Below, piece after piece: positions 13,001 through 27,136 of a stretch of DNA of 64,000 nucleotides. The stretch covers positions 124,001 through 188,000 of the forward strand of contig CAJNOJ010000116.1 of the NCBI GenBank assembly GCA_905250025.1, given 5' to 3'. Each line of letters starts with the position of its first letter. Position 1 is the first letter of the stretch. The notes beneath the pieces were generated by a model. The model saw nothing but the letters and a program-made list of their open reading frames with translations. It made no database searches and was not told the DNA's origin. This DNA comes from Adineta ricciae (Eukaryota > Rotifera > Eurotatoria > Adinetida > Adinetidae). Both the position numbers and the translations under genes were made by a program.

Positions 13001-15443
13001 CACGAGCGATGTTCTCTCGTTTTCTTATTTAGTTGTTCATCCATGCTGTGGACAATTGTATAACTTATTTCATGCGTGCGATCCGAGCGCATCTCGACTT
13101 GAACCATTAATTCAATCTGAATTCAGCCAGATACCACCCTGTTGCATTCCTCGCTATTCCCAATTTCCACTAGGTGATGGAGAATCAACATTACTCGGTA
13201 AAAAATCTTCTCTGACCTTTCTAATCTTGAACTTCTCTGTTCTTTTGAACAGTTGAATACGTGCATCAATATATGAAATTATTTATGAATAATGATACCA
13301 AAAATTCAACGTTAATTAATACATCGCGACCGATCAATGGAAGTAATTCAATCAATACAGACATGGTTTTTTCCAATAGTAATCAGTATTCATTCTCTTT
13401 CGGCTTCGAATATGATTGAGATTCTTTTCTAGTTCGACAAATCTGGTGGGGCTCAAGACGCGTTGATTATATTGTCTATTGTCCTGAATTCCTCATGAGC
13501 CAACCTGCACACGTCCTACCGATTGTTTTCCATTCTAGTTATTGGGAATCACGGGATGTCATGGCATTTATTTTGCGAAAAGTAAACTTTCAATTCGCCA
13601 TGATGTTCTCGATTTTCATTGTTAATTTGAGTAGATTATTCGGAATCAAGAAGACTATCGCTTCTATCCCACTCAAACAAATACAAATCATGCGTCGTTT
13701 GCTCCTGAACAGCCAACTGAACGTTGGTTACATCGCACAACAGCTGTGAAAATTCGAGTAAATAATTAACACTTACCGTGCAAATTTAATCTAATTTTTC
13801 TTGCAGAATTTGGCTCCCAACCATCGAGCAAATGATATAATCATCGTTGATGCTAAACCGCAAACAATTCAAGCCAAATTTCATTACGGACCGATCGATA
13901 TGGTTTGTTTAGCAAACGAAAAAGTTAACATCTATGTGATGAGATCTGCTCCATATGGTGAATGGACATTACTTGAGACCGTGGAAACAGACACACATGG
14001 TCGTATAAAATATACAATACCTGTTGACAAGAAACTGCCATTAGGCTTACATCCTGTCAAACTTGTCGTTCGGTAAATAGAAAGAAGGAAAATCTCGTTT
14101 TTTTTCTAATAACTTATTATACAGTTTATTTGCCTCGGTAGTCAATTTGTCATAGAGGAAGCAAGACAGATAGATGTGCCTTTTTTTTGTTTACATCAGT
14201 ACATATGGAGCAGGGAAGATGAATTATAAAGTTCTTGTTTTGTTTTTGAGCTAAAGGTCAAGATAACCTTTCGGAGTTAATGAATTTCCAGTGGTCACTA
14301 GCTGTGCGCCAATAACAATCTTACTGTTTACTAAATAATCGCGTCATAGTGCACGAAAACAAAGCTTAATGACAAAAGGAAGACGACATATTGCTTAGGA
14401 AATTTCATGAGAATTTGATAATATGTAAATTGTATCTTTTAGTGGTGATCACACAACCGTTGATCTTTATCTAACAGTGTTACCACCGAAGAGTGAAGCA
14501 GTTATATTTAGTATTGATGGTTCATTCACATCGAGTTTTTCTGTTAGTCATCATGATCCAAAAGTACGTCCTGGTGCTGTTGATGTAGTTAGGTAAATCG
14601 AAGACTTTTTCTCGTGAAAAATAAGTCGATGCATCAATTAATATTAAATAGATATTGGCAAGAGCTTGGTTATATTATTATTTATGTTACTGCACGTCCT
14701 GATATTCAACAACGGCGCGTTGTTCACTGGCTTGCTCAGCACAATTTTCCACATGGTAGATATAATCAGAAAATTTTACTTTTGAGTACACGATTTTACT
14801 TAGGAATGACATTGTTCAATGATGGAATATCTCGAGAGCCTATTAAACATAAGTCGGAAATGATACGACACGTTGTTGAAAACGCTGACATGATCATTGC
14901 GGCTGCGTATGGCTCGTCGAAAGATGTGCCAAGCTATCAGTCGATTCATGTGCCACACGACCGAATATTTGTTGTGGGAAAAGTGAAAAATCGTTTACAA
15001 GGTCAAGCACGATTCATTATTGATGGTTATGCCGTACACTTAGGTAAACGAATTGATCAGTTAGTTCAAATTGACTGACTATTTTTCTTTCAGCTGAACT
15101 TTCTAAGCCAGGCGTTGTACATCCGTCGAAGTCCAATTCGCGTCATTTAATTCGTCGGGCTTGTTTTAATTTGCCCAAATTATCTACAATTGCAATCGGT
15201 CAGTCATCATCATCATCTCTCAATCCGACTCATCAACCAGGTTCACCGACATCTCAATCAATTGCATCCACCGATACATCTCTACCAACACCGTCAAGCA
15301 ATCGGAAGGGAATCCTTCATGATCATTTAGGCTTCAATAGTTCGCAATCCAAAGATGCTCCCTCGCGAGGCATATCCCCTCGTATTAATCGTAATCCCGC
15401 AACGAGCAATGCCTACAATCCATCGTCAATCGAAAAACTGTAA
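10029..15443 (+). CDS. PITPNM: Membrane-associated phosphatidylinositol transfer protein (RdgB/PITPNM, class IIA)
   Basis: RdgB/PITPNM proteins exchange PI and PA at ER-plasma membrane contacts and sustain PLC signalling. The full architecture is visible. The PITP domain starts [20 protein letters not shown] and includes [32 protein letters not shown] and [13 protein letters not shown]. An acidic FFAT motif, DEYFDAEC at about 11404-11427, would bind ER VAP proteins. The middle domain has [14 protein letters not shown] near 12160. The DDHD domain runs about 13030-14070 ([41 protein letters not shown]). The LNS2 domain follows ([47 protein letters not shown]). The tail is Ser/Pro-rich. Two larger introns (about 12247-12620 and 14075-14441) stand out among many short ones. 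Start and stop are both clear. It ends 329 nt before the deaminase gene. Confidence 0.92.
11404..11427 (+). other. FFAT motif in the PITPNM protein
   Basis: Codons for Asp-Glu-Tyr-Phe-Asp-Ala-Glu-Cys preceded by acidic residues match the FFAT consensus EFFDAxE, with Tyr at position 2. In this family the motif tethers the protein to ER-resident VAP. Confidence 0.75.
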
Positions 15444-15772
15444 TAGTTCATTAAAAACTGGACACTTGACTATTTTGTAGATGATTTCTTTTCTCATTCT
15501 TTCTTTATCTTTTATTTATCTAGTCTACTGATTTCTACTTGAAAGTGTCGATTATTTTCAAATTTGTTTCCTTTCGTCTATTTTTGTCTTTTGTGATAAG
15601 TACGAGCTGTATTAATCTAAACTTTCTTTTCAAGTGTACGTGTTTGTTTGCATGCAATGATATATCTATATATACATATATATGTGTATTCTTCTCTTGC
15701 TGATTGTATGTATATATATATATAAATAGAACGCGAGAAACATTCTATCGATTTTTGTTAACATTTGTTGAA
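15444..15772. other. Intergenic region with TA-rich microsatellite
   Basis: Contains the PITPNM 3' flank and an AT/TA simple repeat at about 15660-15730, just before the deaminase start. No coding signal seen. Confidence 0.6.
15660..15730. repeat. TA-rich simple repeat
   Basis: Two blocks of (TA)n with occasional C/G, separated by about 25 nt. A block just upstream of a start codon may act as a promoter spacer or be neutral. Confidence 0.7.
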
Positions 15773-16550
<778 letters not shown>

Positions 16551-16639
16551 TATGTCTTCGTTTTTATTCAAAATAAACTTCTTAAGGAATTGATTTGAAA
16601 GATATTGAATAGTGTCTGTTCTCTTTTACTTTTTCAGAA

Positions 16640-18932
16640 ATGTCTGATTCTGAATCTGAAGTGAAGTTGGACGAAAAAGACGCAGAAGATGTCGAAGAAC
16701 AATCTCTTCATGAGTTATCTGCAACATCATCAGATCAAGATCATAGTAAGATATTCTTTACGGCAGATGAATTCAAAATTCTAATGTCATAGTATCGACT
16801 GTGCTGGATCCAACCCCAGAAAACTCCAGACCAGAGATAACAGTCATATGTGGTATATGTGAGCGTTACATCAATGTGCATGAATTAACTACACATGCAA
16901 TGTATCACAATGCATTACAAGTGTTTAGATTGAAAGTAAAGAAACAATTGTTTTTCGTAATTCTCATCTGAAAACATCTAATTTCGATAAAGGAACTTCC
17001 GGAGACGATAGAGATTCTGCTGAAACAACGTGACATTCTCCTTCAACGTATACAAAATCTAGTATTGTCGGAAGAATCATATTTAAAGCACATGAAGACA
17101 ATCAATGATACATTTCAAATTCTGAGAAGAAAGATCGATCCGGATGATTATTTCGATGATCCTTATATCTATGAAAATAATGAGACATCAAGTATTCAAG
17201 GTAAACTCGTTTTGAAGAAGTTATTTCCTTCCTAAAGTGAACCACTCTTAGGCATTAGTTTCATCCCACGTAATCAAATCTTTTTAAGTGTTGGAATGTG
17301 CACCAGCCAGAATCGACAATACAAAGTTGAAATGGAAGATACAATGAAATTTATCGATGGTTTCGGTATGTAGACAAAACCAGTAGACGCAGGCGTGTAA
17401 TCCGCCTGACTGAACTGTCTCCACTAATCCATTGACATTTCATCCTATTATAGTCACGGAATGTGTTTGCGTGTATCTCACTTTGCTATCTTCATCTCTT
17501 GCTTTGTGTTCACATCTATCTCTACAAATTGAATGTTATCTACTCGAAAGGTAAATGATAGTGTGCAATGGATGTTTCTTGGAAGTGTTTGATGTTAAAA
17601 AGATACTATTTGTTGTTTTGGTTTAGGAGGTAACGATGCTAATACTTATATTGGTGTATTTGATGGATATAATGGCAAAGCAGCGAGTACATTGTGTCGA
17701 GATCATCTTCATGAAGCCATTCTTTTCGAAATGTCGAAAACTACGAAAGATCTAAATAGTGCCGAAGTCGATGATGCTCTGATCAATCGTTTATACACTC
17801 GAATGATCGATCCATCGAATTCCACTTGTGAAATACAAGATGTTGGTGATGCGCATCGTTTATCTTACTTAAAAATGGATCATTTTCTTTCACGTGGTAT
17901 GTATGAAACATCCAAAGTACGTTGGAGTGGAACGTCAACATTGACAGCAGTTATTACACTGAACGATAAACTTGACGAATCTCTTCTCGAATTAGAAGAA
18001 GGAGAAGCAGAATTACCAACTAAAATTGGTTGTATTCATTTGTCGAATTGTGGTAAGTATTTGTAACTGCAGAGAAAAACAATTTTTGTTTTGATTGTTT
18101 AGGAAACGTCGAAGCGTTGGGAATACGAACTGATAAAACATTCTTGATGACACAAAAACATAGTTTACATAATAAACGCGAACGTGAACGAGTTTTAGAA
18201 ACAGGTGAACTTTGCTCTGGATCTTCATTACAAAGTGATTTTGATTGGGGTTGTATTTGATTAGGTATTCCAATCAGTAACAATGGTCTAATCGATGGTA
18301 TTTTCGAAACGACTCGCGGTCTCGGTAATCATGGTGATAAAGATTTGAAGAAATGCGTTATCAATACACCATATTGTCAAACTTATGAAATTGACTCAAA
18401 TTTCGAATGTATTATAATTGCTACGGAAGGTCTTTGGGAAGCACTTAGTTATGATATAGTTGTTGAAATTGTAACACAAGTAAACATAATTTCTCTCTCT
18501 GGCTTTTTGTTCATCGATATACATTTTCTATGTTAGTGTTTACCATCTCATGAGATACTCGTACCGAATCGTGCCCGCACTGCCGTTCAATCTACTTTCG
18601 AAATTTATGATCCGTCAAGAACAACTCCTTACTTACCTAATGAGGACGAAATCATTGCCTGCATGGATGAAATCTTAGATTTATTCGAAGAACAGAATCA
18701 AGACGACGACATTGATAAGCTGTACTTTTCCTCAATACGCAATCGTCGGGTACAATGCATCGAACATGATATTCAACAAGATGTATGGAATTCTCTGCCG
18801 GAAAAATATCGTTTTCGTTTAGAATTAGCAAAGATCATTTCCGAACGATTAGTTTCTGCAGCATTACTGGCTCAATCAAAGTCAAATATCAGTGTTATCT
18901 GTCTTTTACTACCCGGTGCCATTGTTGCTTAG
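16640..18932 (+). CDS. PP2D1: PP2D1-like PP2C-family (pseudo)phosphatase, copy 1
   Basis: An acidic N-terminus (MSDSESEVKLDEKDAED) is followed by a small Cys/His motif (CGICERYINVHELTTH) and a helical region. A PPM/PP2C fold covers the rest: SQNRQYKVEMEDT, YIGVFDGYNGKAAS (about 17653-17690), WSGTSTLTAVITL, HLSNCGNVEALG, TRGLGNHGD, IIIATEGLWEAL (about 18410-18445), SNISVICLLL. Metal sites are altered relative to active PP2C: DGHGG reads DGYNG, the D of the DGxWD motif is Glu, and the DN before the last strand is Ser-Asn. This is the pattern of vertebrate PP2D1, thought to be catalytically weak or inactive. There are about nine exons. It is convergent with the adenylate kinase gene; the stops are 106 nt apart. 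Confidence 0.8.
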
Positions 18933-18987
18933 AAATTTCCGAGTGTATTTTGTTTGAAAAATAAGAACAAAAAACTGAAACGTGCTT

Positions 18988-18993
18988 TTTATT
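18988..18993 (-). terminator. Polyadenylation signal of adenylate kinase 9, copy 1
   Basis: AATAAA on the minus strand about 46 nt beyond the stop codon at 19039. It lies inside the likely 3' UTR of the convergent PP2D1-like gene, so the two transcripts probably overlap at their ends. Confidence 0.55.
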
Positions 18994-19038
18994 AAGGCAT
19001 AAAAGTCTAAGTCAGAAAAAAAGGTAGTTAGCTTCGTT

Positions 19039-22000
19039 TTATGTTAGCCAATTCAGTGTAGGCATGTTGTGTTGTAAGGCAAAGAATGTTTCATATTTGA
19101 CATTGTATTCCGGCGTACGCTTTTCCGGCTTTTTATAACGTATGGTCGTTTTTTCCGCTAAATAATTGATCAATTCACATTGCTCTTCGAAAATGTATAA
19201 TTTTCTTCGAAATTTTCGACGGAGATATTCCGAACTCTTCGTGTTGTGTGCTTTGAGATGATAAGCCAGGTAAATGAGAGCAGATGATTTGATTGACAAG
19301 AATGGAAATTTCGGTTTGAAATTACCCGTGGCTGTTAGGCTTTTAATAACTGTTTGTGCTACTGTTTGTTCAAGATAACCAAGACTTGGTAAATTCAGTA
19401 CATCGATCGACGTTTTCGGCGGAGGAAGTTTCTTCGGCAACGGAAGATTCCAGTATTTTTCTGGTTGTCTTGATAGAGAAATCATGAGGGTGAAAGTGAA
19501 TGATAGCAAAAAAGAAGGGAAATATACCTCATAAACTTTTCTCGAGCTTCTTCATTCAAAAGAAAATATAGCTTTTCACGATATTCCACTGCGAATTCGG
19601 GTTGACCAAGAGAAAGACATTCATATCTACATTTCCAGAAAAGAACGTTGTAGTTGATGTTGACGAAACGTGCACTAATTACCTTTTGCCGCCATTGAGA
19701 TATGTCACTGGACAATAGTTGCCGAATTCCACTGGCTTAGATAATAAAGCTTTCACTTCAGCTTCAGTACGACGATGCGGTCGACGACTTAGTGGTGGTG
19801 GTAATTTGTGTGGTTCAAGTGGAGCGAAACGTTCAGGATCATCCAAAAATAGTTGAAGTTCTTTGGGTCCAGCCATACGATAGTATTTTCCTATTCAAAT
19901 AAACGATAAGCCGTCAGCTAGAAGGGAACGAATTCAATCACGGCTTACCTCGATATTCTGCAGCATAATCGGTTTTTGTATCACCAGAACGATCGACTAA
20001 TTCATCATATAATACCAATGATACAGGACAATAATGTTCGTATTCTCCCAATCGTTCTAATAGTTCTTTTGGTAGAATACAAAGATCAGCAATACTAGCT
20101 GCCTTATTCAGTGATTTTCGTTCAATATAATTTTGAATTTTCTTTGTAACATTAGTAGTTTCTTGTGCGATTTTGTCCCAAATGAGCCATTTGTTATTTT
20201 TACCATTGACAATCATCCAGTTTTTATGCTCTTCCGTGTACCATTGACGCACAGGTGCAATTTCATGTTGATAAATTGCATATAGATTAGCAATTGCTTC
20301 TGGACTATCCGGCAATGGAAATGGGCGACTGAAAAGTCGAAAACAAGATGAATTGCTCGGTTTTAGGATGAAAAAGTAATAAATCAATTACTTTGGATCA
20401 CTACGATCTTTCATTGCTCGCATTGTACATTCCGTAACATCAGATTCCAACTCGAAGATTTTATATGGAATAATACCTTTTTCTGTGATTAATTCAACAT
20501 GTTTTTTCGTTAGAGGAAAACCGTCCAATATATAACTAAAAACTCGACTCGCATCTCTCCATTGAAAAATTTCAAAAGCGTGTTCCTACCCTCTTGTTTG
20601 ACATTTCGCATTCATTAACATCATTTCCAAACAACGAATAGCAGTTTCTGGCGAGATCTCACTACCCTTCAGTAGTAATCCATGTAATTCTTTGCCGAGA
20701 ATCGTATGTCGTTGTTTATCGAGTATGTATCGTACAGCATCGCCCTATACAAACACAAGAATGTATTGTAAAGTTGTCGACTCGAACTTACCAAAGATAT
20801 GCGAACACAGCCGATCTCTTCGACGATACGTTTAGCAACTATTAAAAATACAAATTGAATGATTTACTTTGAATAGAAATAGGGTGAGTACAAACCGGTG
20901 GTTTTGCCAGCTTTTGGTGGGCCAACAAGAGCAATCTTTGCTGGAACGAGTGATTTCGGTGGTGGTTGATGTGTGTAAAGAATTGGATTTTTGATAAATT
21001 CATTTCGTGCTTCGTCATTAGCAAGAAAGTACACATATTTTCGATAGACAGCAGTACGCGCTGGTTTATCTGGACCAAATGCTGGTGGAAAGCAGTCACC
21101 ATTATATAACTGAAACGTTTTACATTGAAGTAAGAGAGACAAGCAAAGAAAAACATACAGATACGGGGCAGAATTTTCCAAATTTTGAATAATGTAGATA
21201 ACCAACGTCGATGAGCTTTTCGGCTAACTGAGCCCGAATGGGATAGACACGTTCGAATAAGTTTTGACGTACAGTTACAAATCGTTCGAGCTTTTTAGTG
21301 ATACGATTCCTTACATAACGTGGTTTGTCCGAAGCACGGATAGCAGCATAGGGAACGAACTCTTCTTGGAATGTTTTCTAAAGAGAAGAGAGTATTGATT
21401 TGGCAAAGATTGTAGACAACGTAAACACACTTTAACTCCTTCGATTCGATCTTTGGCATCGTTGAACTGTTGTTCAATAGCTTCAGTAAGACGACCACGA
21501 GCGGTATTAGCATCTTCTTCGTCTTCGCCTGCATCGAGATCTTCTTCATCAGGCTAGAATAGATGACGAGTAAAGTCTGAAATAGCATCGGAGGAATAGA
21601 TTTCTTACTGGAAATTCGTCAGCTAATGTTTGCTCGATTTCATCATCCTCGACGATTTCGCCCTATAAAGAACACACATTAGCAAATTACTACTAAACCA
21701 TCAATCATATTCTTACTGCTTCGATACGTTTATCTCGTTCTTGAATCAATTCCAAGCGTCGTGCATCGATCTTTTTCTTCTAAAACGAGAAAAACTAACC
21801 TTTCAGACCATAGAGATTACCACCAATCTAGTTTCATTACCGTATCTCGATCTCGCTTGGCTTTCTTATTCGCACGTTTATCCTTTTTCCCTTGCATTTT
21901 TTTCGTCCATTGTTCCATACGTTTAGGCAAGATTCTTTTTACAATATCTTTACTTTCGGTTTCCAGCTCAAGAACAATATCTGGTATCAGTTGATTTTCA

Positions 22001-25000
22001 ACCATATAGAAAACTTCGTCTTCAGCGGCTGGAAAACCTTCGAGAACGATGCCACGTGAACGATACGGCTCTTCAGTCCACCACGGTTTGACAATTTTGT
22101 CTAAGATTTCCGGCGTTAACGGTTCACCATCTTGTAAATAAGCTTTGATGTTTTCTTCTTCAGGTGTTAATTCTTCGGTCTAGGAAACAACGACGAACTT
22201 TAGAAGAGGAGGAACACTTCAAATCGATTTCTATTTACTTCTTCAGTGGGCTTGTCTGGTTTTTGTTCATCTTCTTCTTCTCTAAAATGAAATCGAATTC
22301 ATCTAATGAGTTTATGTGGCCTTTCTGGACCAGCTCTTACGCATCGTCTTCATCACGTGATTCACTGTATTCTGGACCGATTTTCATTTTTGTTTTGCCA
22401 ATGATCAATTCTTGTAAACGATCGCGAAATTTAATATGAAACGCATCGTATTTGATTGCCAATTCTCGTGCCTGTAGAGTTTTACCAGCACCTTCCGGTC
22501 CAATGATACTGATGCGAATTGCAGGTAGCTAAGAAAAGAAAGCTTTCGCAATGGCCCTTTCATTACGATAAAACTAAAAATTACCGCTGGTGACTTCGTA
22601 ATTGGTAAATATTTCAATGGTGTTTGTAGGAATGCGCTGCGATTATCGTCGTTAGCAAAACGATATGTTTTCGAATTGTACGAAAGAATAAAATCGGGTT
22701 TGCCAGGTACGAGTACATTTTTCTCGAATAATGCAACAGGATCATAGATACTTGTATCACCCAAATGCTTCTTTCGATCGCGTTTAAACAGATCGACTTC
22801 TTCCTCTTCGCCCTCTTCTTCCTCTTCATTTTCACCTTCCTCACCTTCTTCTTCATCGTCAGCACCTTCTTCACCGTCGTCTGTTTCCAAAACGGCATAT
22901 TTAAATTGTTCTAGAAAAATAGACGCGTCAGATCACATATTTACAAACAGTTTTAATTCGGCTGGACATACTTTCAAGTGCGTCATATGATTCTTGCAAT
23001 AGCTCGTCTCGTTTCTTCAATTTTTCGCCATCTTCTTTCATTAATTCGATATAGATCGGTTCAAGATTGAAAACATTGTTTATGGTTGCCATCAATTCAT
23101 TAATACGTGTGACCTCGACACGAGCTTGTTGAACGAATGTATCACGTTCAACACCAGCGGGTGGTACAACTTCTTCATCGACTGGTACGTCAGATATTGA
23201 GGGTGGACCATGATGAAGATCCGTATCTACAGGAAATACTTTACTGGATAGTTTGACGGTTTACAGTAAGGATACATACTGCTTTCTTTGTCTTTATCGC
23301 CTTCTTTACCCATGGATTCATCCTCTGAAGATAAAAACGGCATAAATATGAAAAATAGTCGGATGATATTGCAATCAAGTCAGCTACCTTCTAAAATTGT
23401 TTCGGGAATTTTATCGATGAAATCTTCCTTTTTCGGTTCGTAATTTCGATCTTCAAGAATGGCCTGTTCCATCTCTATATGAACAAGAAACAAAATTCAA
23501 CTTGTAAAAGTAACAAACACGAACCTTTCTCATCAGTTCCATCTTCATCTTCTTCTTCATCATCATCCAATACTTCACCAGCTTCAATTCGTCGCTGTCG
23601 TTCTGCTAAACGTTCCTGTCGTTCTTGTTCGGCAAGTAATTTCATCTCTTCTAATTTTCGTCTAGAATAGAACAATAATGCATAATTACTGAGACTGAAC
23701 TTGAATTCCTACGCACTTTCGTTCTTCTTCTTGGATTCGTCGTTCGTTTGCTTCACGCTCCTCCCGTTCATGAATTTCCTTATCGATTTCTGCGCGATTG
23801 GCTTTATACCAGCGTTTTTGCAATGCCTCCAGTTGAGGATTAGTGTCTTGAAGAACAACTACATCATCTGGTTGAATATGTTTTTCGTGGAGAAGAGTAA
23901 ACGTTTCTTTGTCAAATGGCGAATTGACGAAAATCCAATTGCCGTATCTGAAAAAAAAATTTCCAAAACTATTCGATGCTTTTGCTCAAAATATACTTAC
24001 AATGGTCCACTAGGATTCTTTTCTCGTTGTTCTTGTTCAACCTTTTGAATCGCTTGAGACATTAATTCAGCCACGACATCGGCTGGAACATTAATGGACG
24101 CATTACGAGCTTCTTCGACTGCTTGTTCAACAGCTTGTTTCACTTCGGGATGATCAGCAGTGATGGGTGCAACTTGAATCTGCTCCTCTTCTAGTACTTC
24201 TTCCGGCGCTGGTGATGCTGCTGAAGGTGTGCCTGGCACAGGTGATGATGACGCAACAGCTGGTGTTGGTGAAACTCCACCAGGTGTAGGTGACGGTTGT
24301 TTTGGTGGTTGTAATTCATTCTCTTCTTCGGCATCAGCATTTGGAGCTTTTTCTGTTTGGTCAAGATCATTTGGATCAGTAATTGTTTCACCATCTTCGA
24401 TATTGGATGGTTCTGCATCATCGTTGGCCTCTTCTTCTTCGTCTGGCTCTTCGGGTGGTGTCGGCTGTCGTGCTGCTCTTTCTATACAAGAACTATATGG
24501 ATTAAACAGCATACAAATGTGTATTATTTCAAACCTGCGGCTTCAATTTCAGCCTGCTGTTGTAACTTCTCGATTGTCGCTTGTTGAACTTCGCCGCGAA
24601 TCTTATCGATATACTGCTGACGGAGTTCATCGACTTTTGGTTGGCAATATGCAACCATATCAATAACCTGTTTATTTCAAATATCAGTTGAAGTACATAC
24701 ATGTCTATCTTGGAAATTGGCGACTTACAGTAGCATCGTATTTTCTAGCGAGATCTTGTGCTAATTTATCAATGCCAGACACGCGAGGACCATAGAGAAA
24801 AAGTTTACACGGTTGTCGTGCTTGATTGATATAACGTCGTGGATTCTTTTGAAATTCTTTCAATGTTTCTTTGTTCGAAAGAACGAAAATCTTATCCATG
24901 AAACTAGATAGATGTTTAAGTTAAAATTATATATAAAAAGTCAACAAAACCTACTGAACGGAAAATTCCTGACGGCCTGGAACACGATTTCCTTGTTTAA

Positions 25001-26679
25001 GAGCGACCGGATCTACACGTAACCAACGGCTTCGTTGCCATTTGTATCTGTTCGAGAGAACATTTGCTCCAGCTAGTGAAAGCATCAATTCTTCTGTATC
25101 CATTTCATCCGCAGGTGACGCTTCTTCAGCACGGCCTGGTTTTTCACCGTCTTCATCTTCTTCTCCTTCTTCTCCTATATCGAACACAAACGAAATACAA
25201 ACATCATCGTTGCAGATCTAGATAGCTTAACCAATAGAAACACATACCCATCTCGTCACCATCATGATGAACTTCTTCTTCCTCGTCTTCAGGCGGGAAG
25301 AATCGTTGAACAACAGCTGCTCGTCTAATTGGATAGGCACTCAAACGTTCGAGTAGTTGTTGAAAAAGAATAGTTGGTGACATATTTCCATCGAGTTCAA
25401 TTAAATATGAATGCGATAAACTTGCCATATACTCTTCGAGCATGCGTAAGAGTTGATCTTTGAATACTTTGATACTATCAGCAACATCAGGCATCATGTC
25501 TTCAGGTCGAGTTACCAATCTTTCGACAATATCCGCTTCGATCTGAGTGAAAAATTCATCCTGAATAAAAGAAAGAAAAGTTCGTTGATCGAAAACTGAT
25601 CTTGTGTAACTATGATACATACCACTACTTGTTCTTCTTCTTCGATTTGTTCTTCATCATCGTCGTCGTCATCGTCATCACTCTCTTCATCATCATCTTC
25701 CGATGGTTGTTTATCAGGCTAAAACGGAACAAATCACTAGCGATAAAACAGCACAACTTTGAGTTTTGCTGAATTTCGTTACCTTTTCGATTGGTGTTGG
25801 CGCATACTGTTCTTTTATGTACAAAGCACCAGTCAATGGATCGATTTTTTCACCTTCTCTTCTATTGATCAGATCGCCATCAGGTATACGAATATTAATC
25901 ACATAATCGGGTGTTAATGGCCAGTTTTTCATTACTGCCATTTGATCACGTAATTTCATGGCATTCTCGTTCATAAGTGGAAAGCCATCCAAGATATAGC
26001 CTGTGCAAGTATAGCAAGTCAGTAAAAAAGATTGAACACGTTTTCCTACATACCATGATGTGCAACTTCCGGTGAGCGCATCTTGATGTCTAACATTCGT
26101 GCGATCATTTGATCGGGCACAGTTTCGCCACGTATGAGCAAATCACGTGCATGCAAACCAAGCTCAGTTTTTTGTTTGATGTTCGATGTGATTAAATCGG
26201 CAACTAAACAGTCGCACATCATTCGCTCAGAAAAGAAAATTAGACTAATTTACTATTGATCAATTCAGCATGCCAATCATCAGCTAATTTTCTTGCTAGA
26301 AGTGTTTTGCCAACACCTGGTTTGCCGAGAATAAGAAAACATGTTGGTTTCGATTCCAAGAACTTCTTATCTGCCTACAAATAGACCAATGAGTACGATG
26401 TGACTAGCCTCGTTGATACCTTACTTCTTCTGTGTCGTACGCATCATCTTGATAATTGATTATTTCTACACTTTTCTCTGATTTGTCGTCTTTCGATACC
26501 GTAGTGTTCTAAAAATAGAACCAATGCTTATTCTGCTTGTCCTGCTAGAATATGTGTTTGTTTACTTTGGTCTGATGCTTTGCTGGATCACCATATTGAA
26601 ATGAGGATTCCTGCCGCGAAGATAGATTTTGCAAACTAGCGCGCGGGTCGCTAATAGCCGATTCTTGATGATCGGTCAT
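19039..26679 (-). CDS. AK9: Adenylate kinase 9, multi-domain, copy 1
   Basis: A very large nucleoside monophosphate kinase related to vertebrate AK9, which is linked to cilia/flagella energy supply. More than 20 exons on the minus strand match AK9 in order. The N-terminus starts at MTDHQESA (26679). P-loop modules follow: module 1 GKPGVGKT at 26302-26326 with GYILDGFPL; module 2 GPRVSGID at 24768-24791, a degenerate P-loop; module 3 GPEGAGKT at 22478-22501; module 4 GPPKAGKTT at 20897-20923. Between them are long Glu-rich linkers (23500-25700) and several YHS-like blocks (ALKQGNRVPGRQEFSV; CPVSLVLYDELVD; CPVTYLNGGKRY). The C-terminus has LPSLGYLEQTVAQ and KPKFPFLSIKSSALIY. I estimate roughly 2,000 residues. 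An in-frame stop just upstream supports the chosen start. It diverges from the MBD5/6-like gene. Confidence 0.92.
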
Positions 26680-27136
26680 TGCAATCAATAAGGCACTTTA
26701 ATAGAAGACAAATGACTTTATTACAGAATCAAACACTACTCACCATTCTACATGTTTGTTGCTTAGAAACAGCCTTTATCAAGTCGATAGATGTCGCTTC
26801 TTTGTTTGCAAAAATAAAATTGAAAGAAACTATTTTTCTCGTTCTATTTAAATGAAATAAATGATTAATTTCACAAAAATGTTTGAGAAAAAAACAGTCG
26901 AAAAAATTCATCAATCAAAACTCACTACAGCGTTCTTTGTCAGTTGATTATGGCTATGAAATCAACAAACAATAATAATAACAAAAACAATAATATTCCA
27001 AAACGAATGATTTTCATTTCTCGTCTTCGTCGCTTTTTTTGTCTCTTCAGATAGTTTGTTTTGTTGAACTTCTCCGTGTATGATTATTCGATTTATTCGT
27101 AGTTCGTTTCTCGAACTATCCATCATCTTTTTCTAA
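26680..27136. promoter_or_regulatory. Bidirectional promoter region, AK9 / MBD5-6-like, copy 1
   Basis: The 457 nt between divergent start codons are AT-rich. On the minus strand a GTGAGT donor at about 26752-26747 and an acceptor close to 26700 suggest a non-coding first exon for AK9. A run of AATAATAATAAC-type repeat lies near 26967. No TATA box stands out. The region is well kept in copy 2. Confidence 0.45.

Noticed and set aside
24229-24666. A plus-strand frame of 145 codons rich in Ser and Gly
   Set aside because: It is antisense to the Glu/Pro-rich linker exon of AK9, and its composition is the mirror of that repeat.
26729-26914. A 61-codon minus-strand ORF just upstream of AK9, kept open in both copies
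   Set aside because: It lies in the 5' region with a splice donor inside. The two copies differ at several residues with no sign of constraint, and it matches no family.
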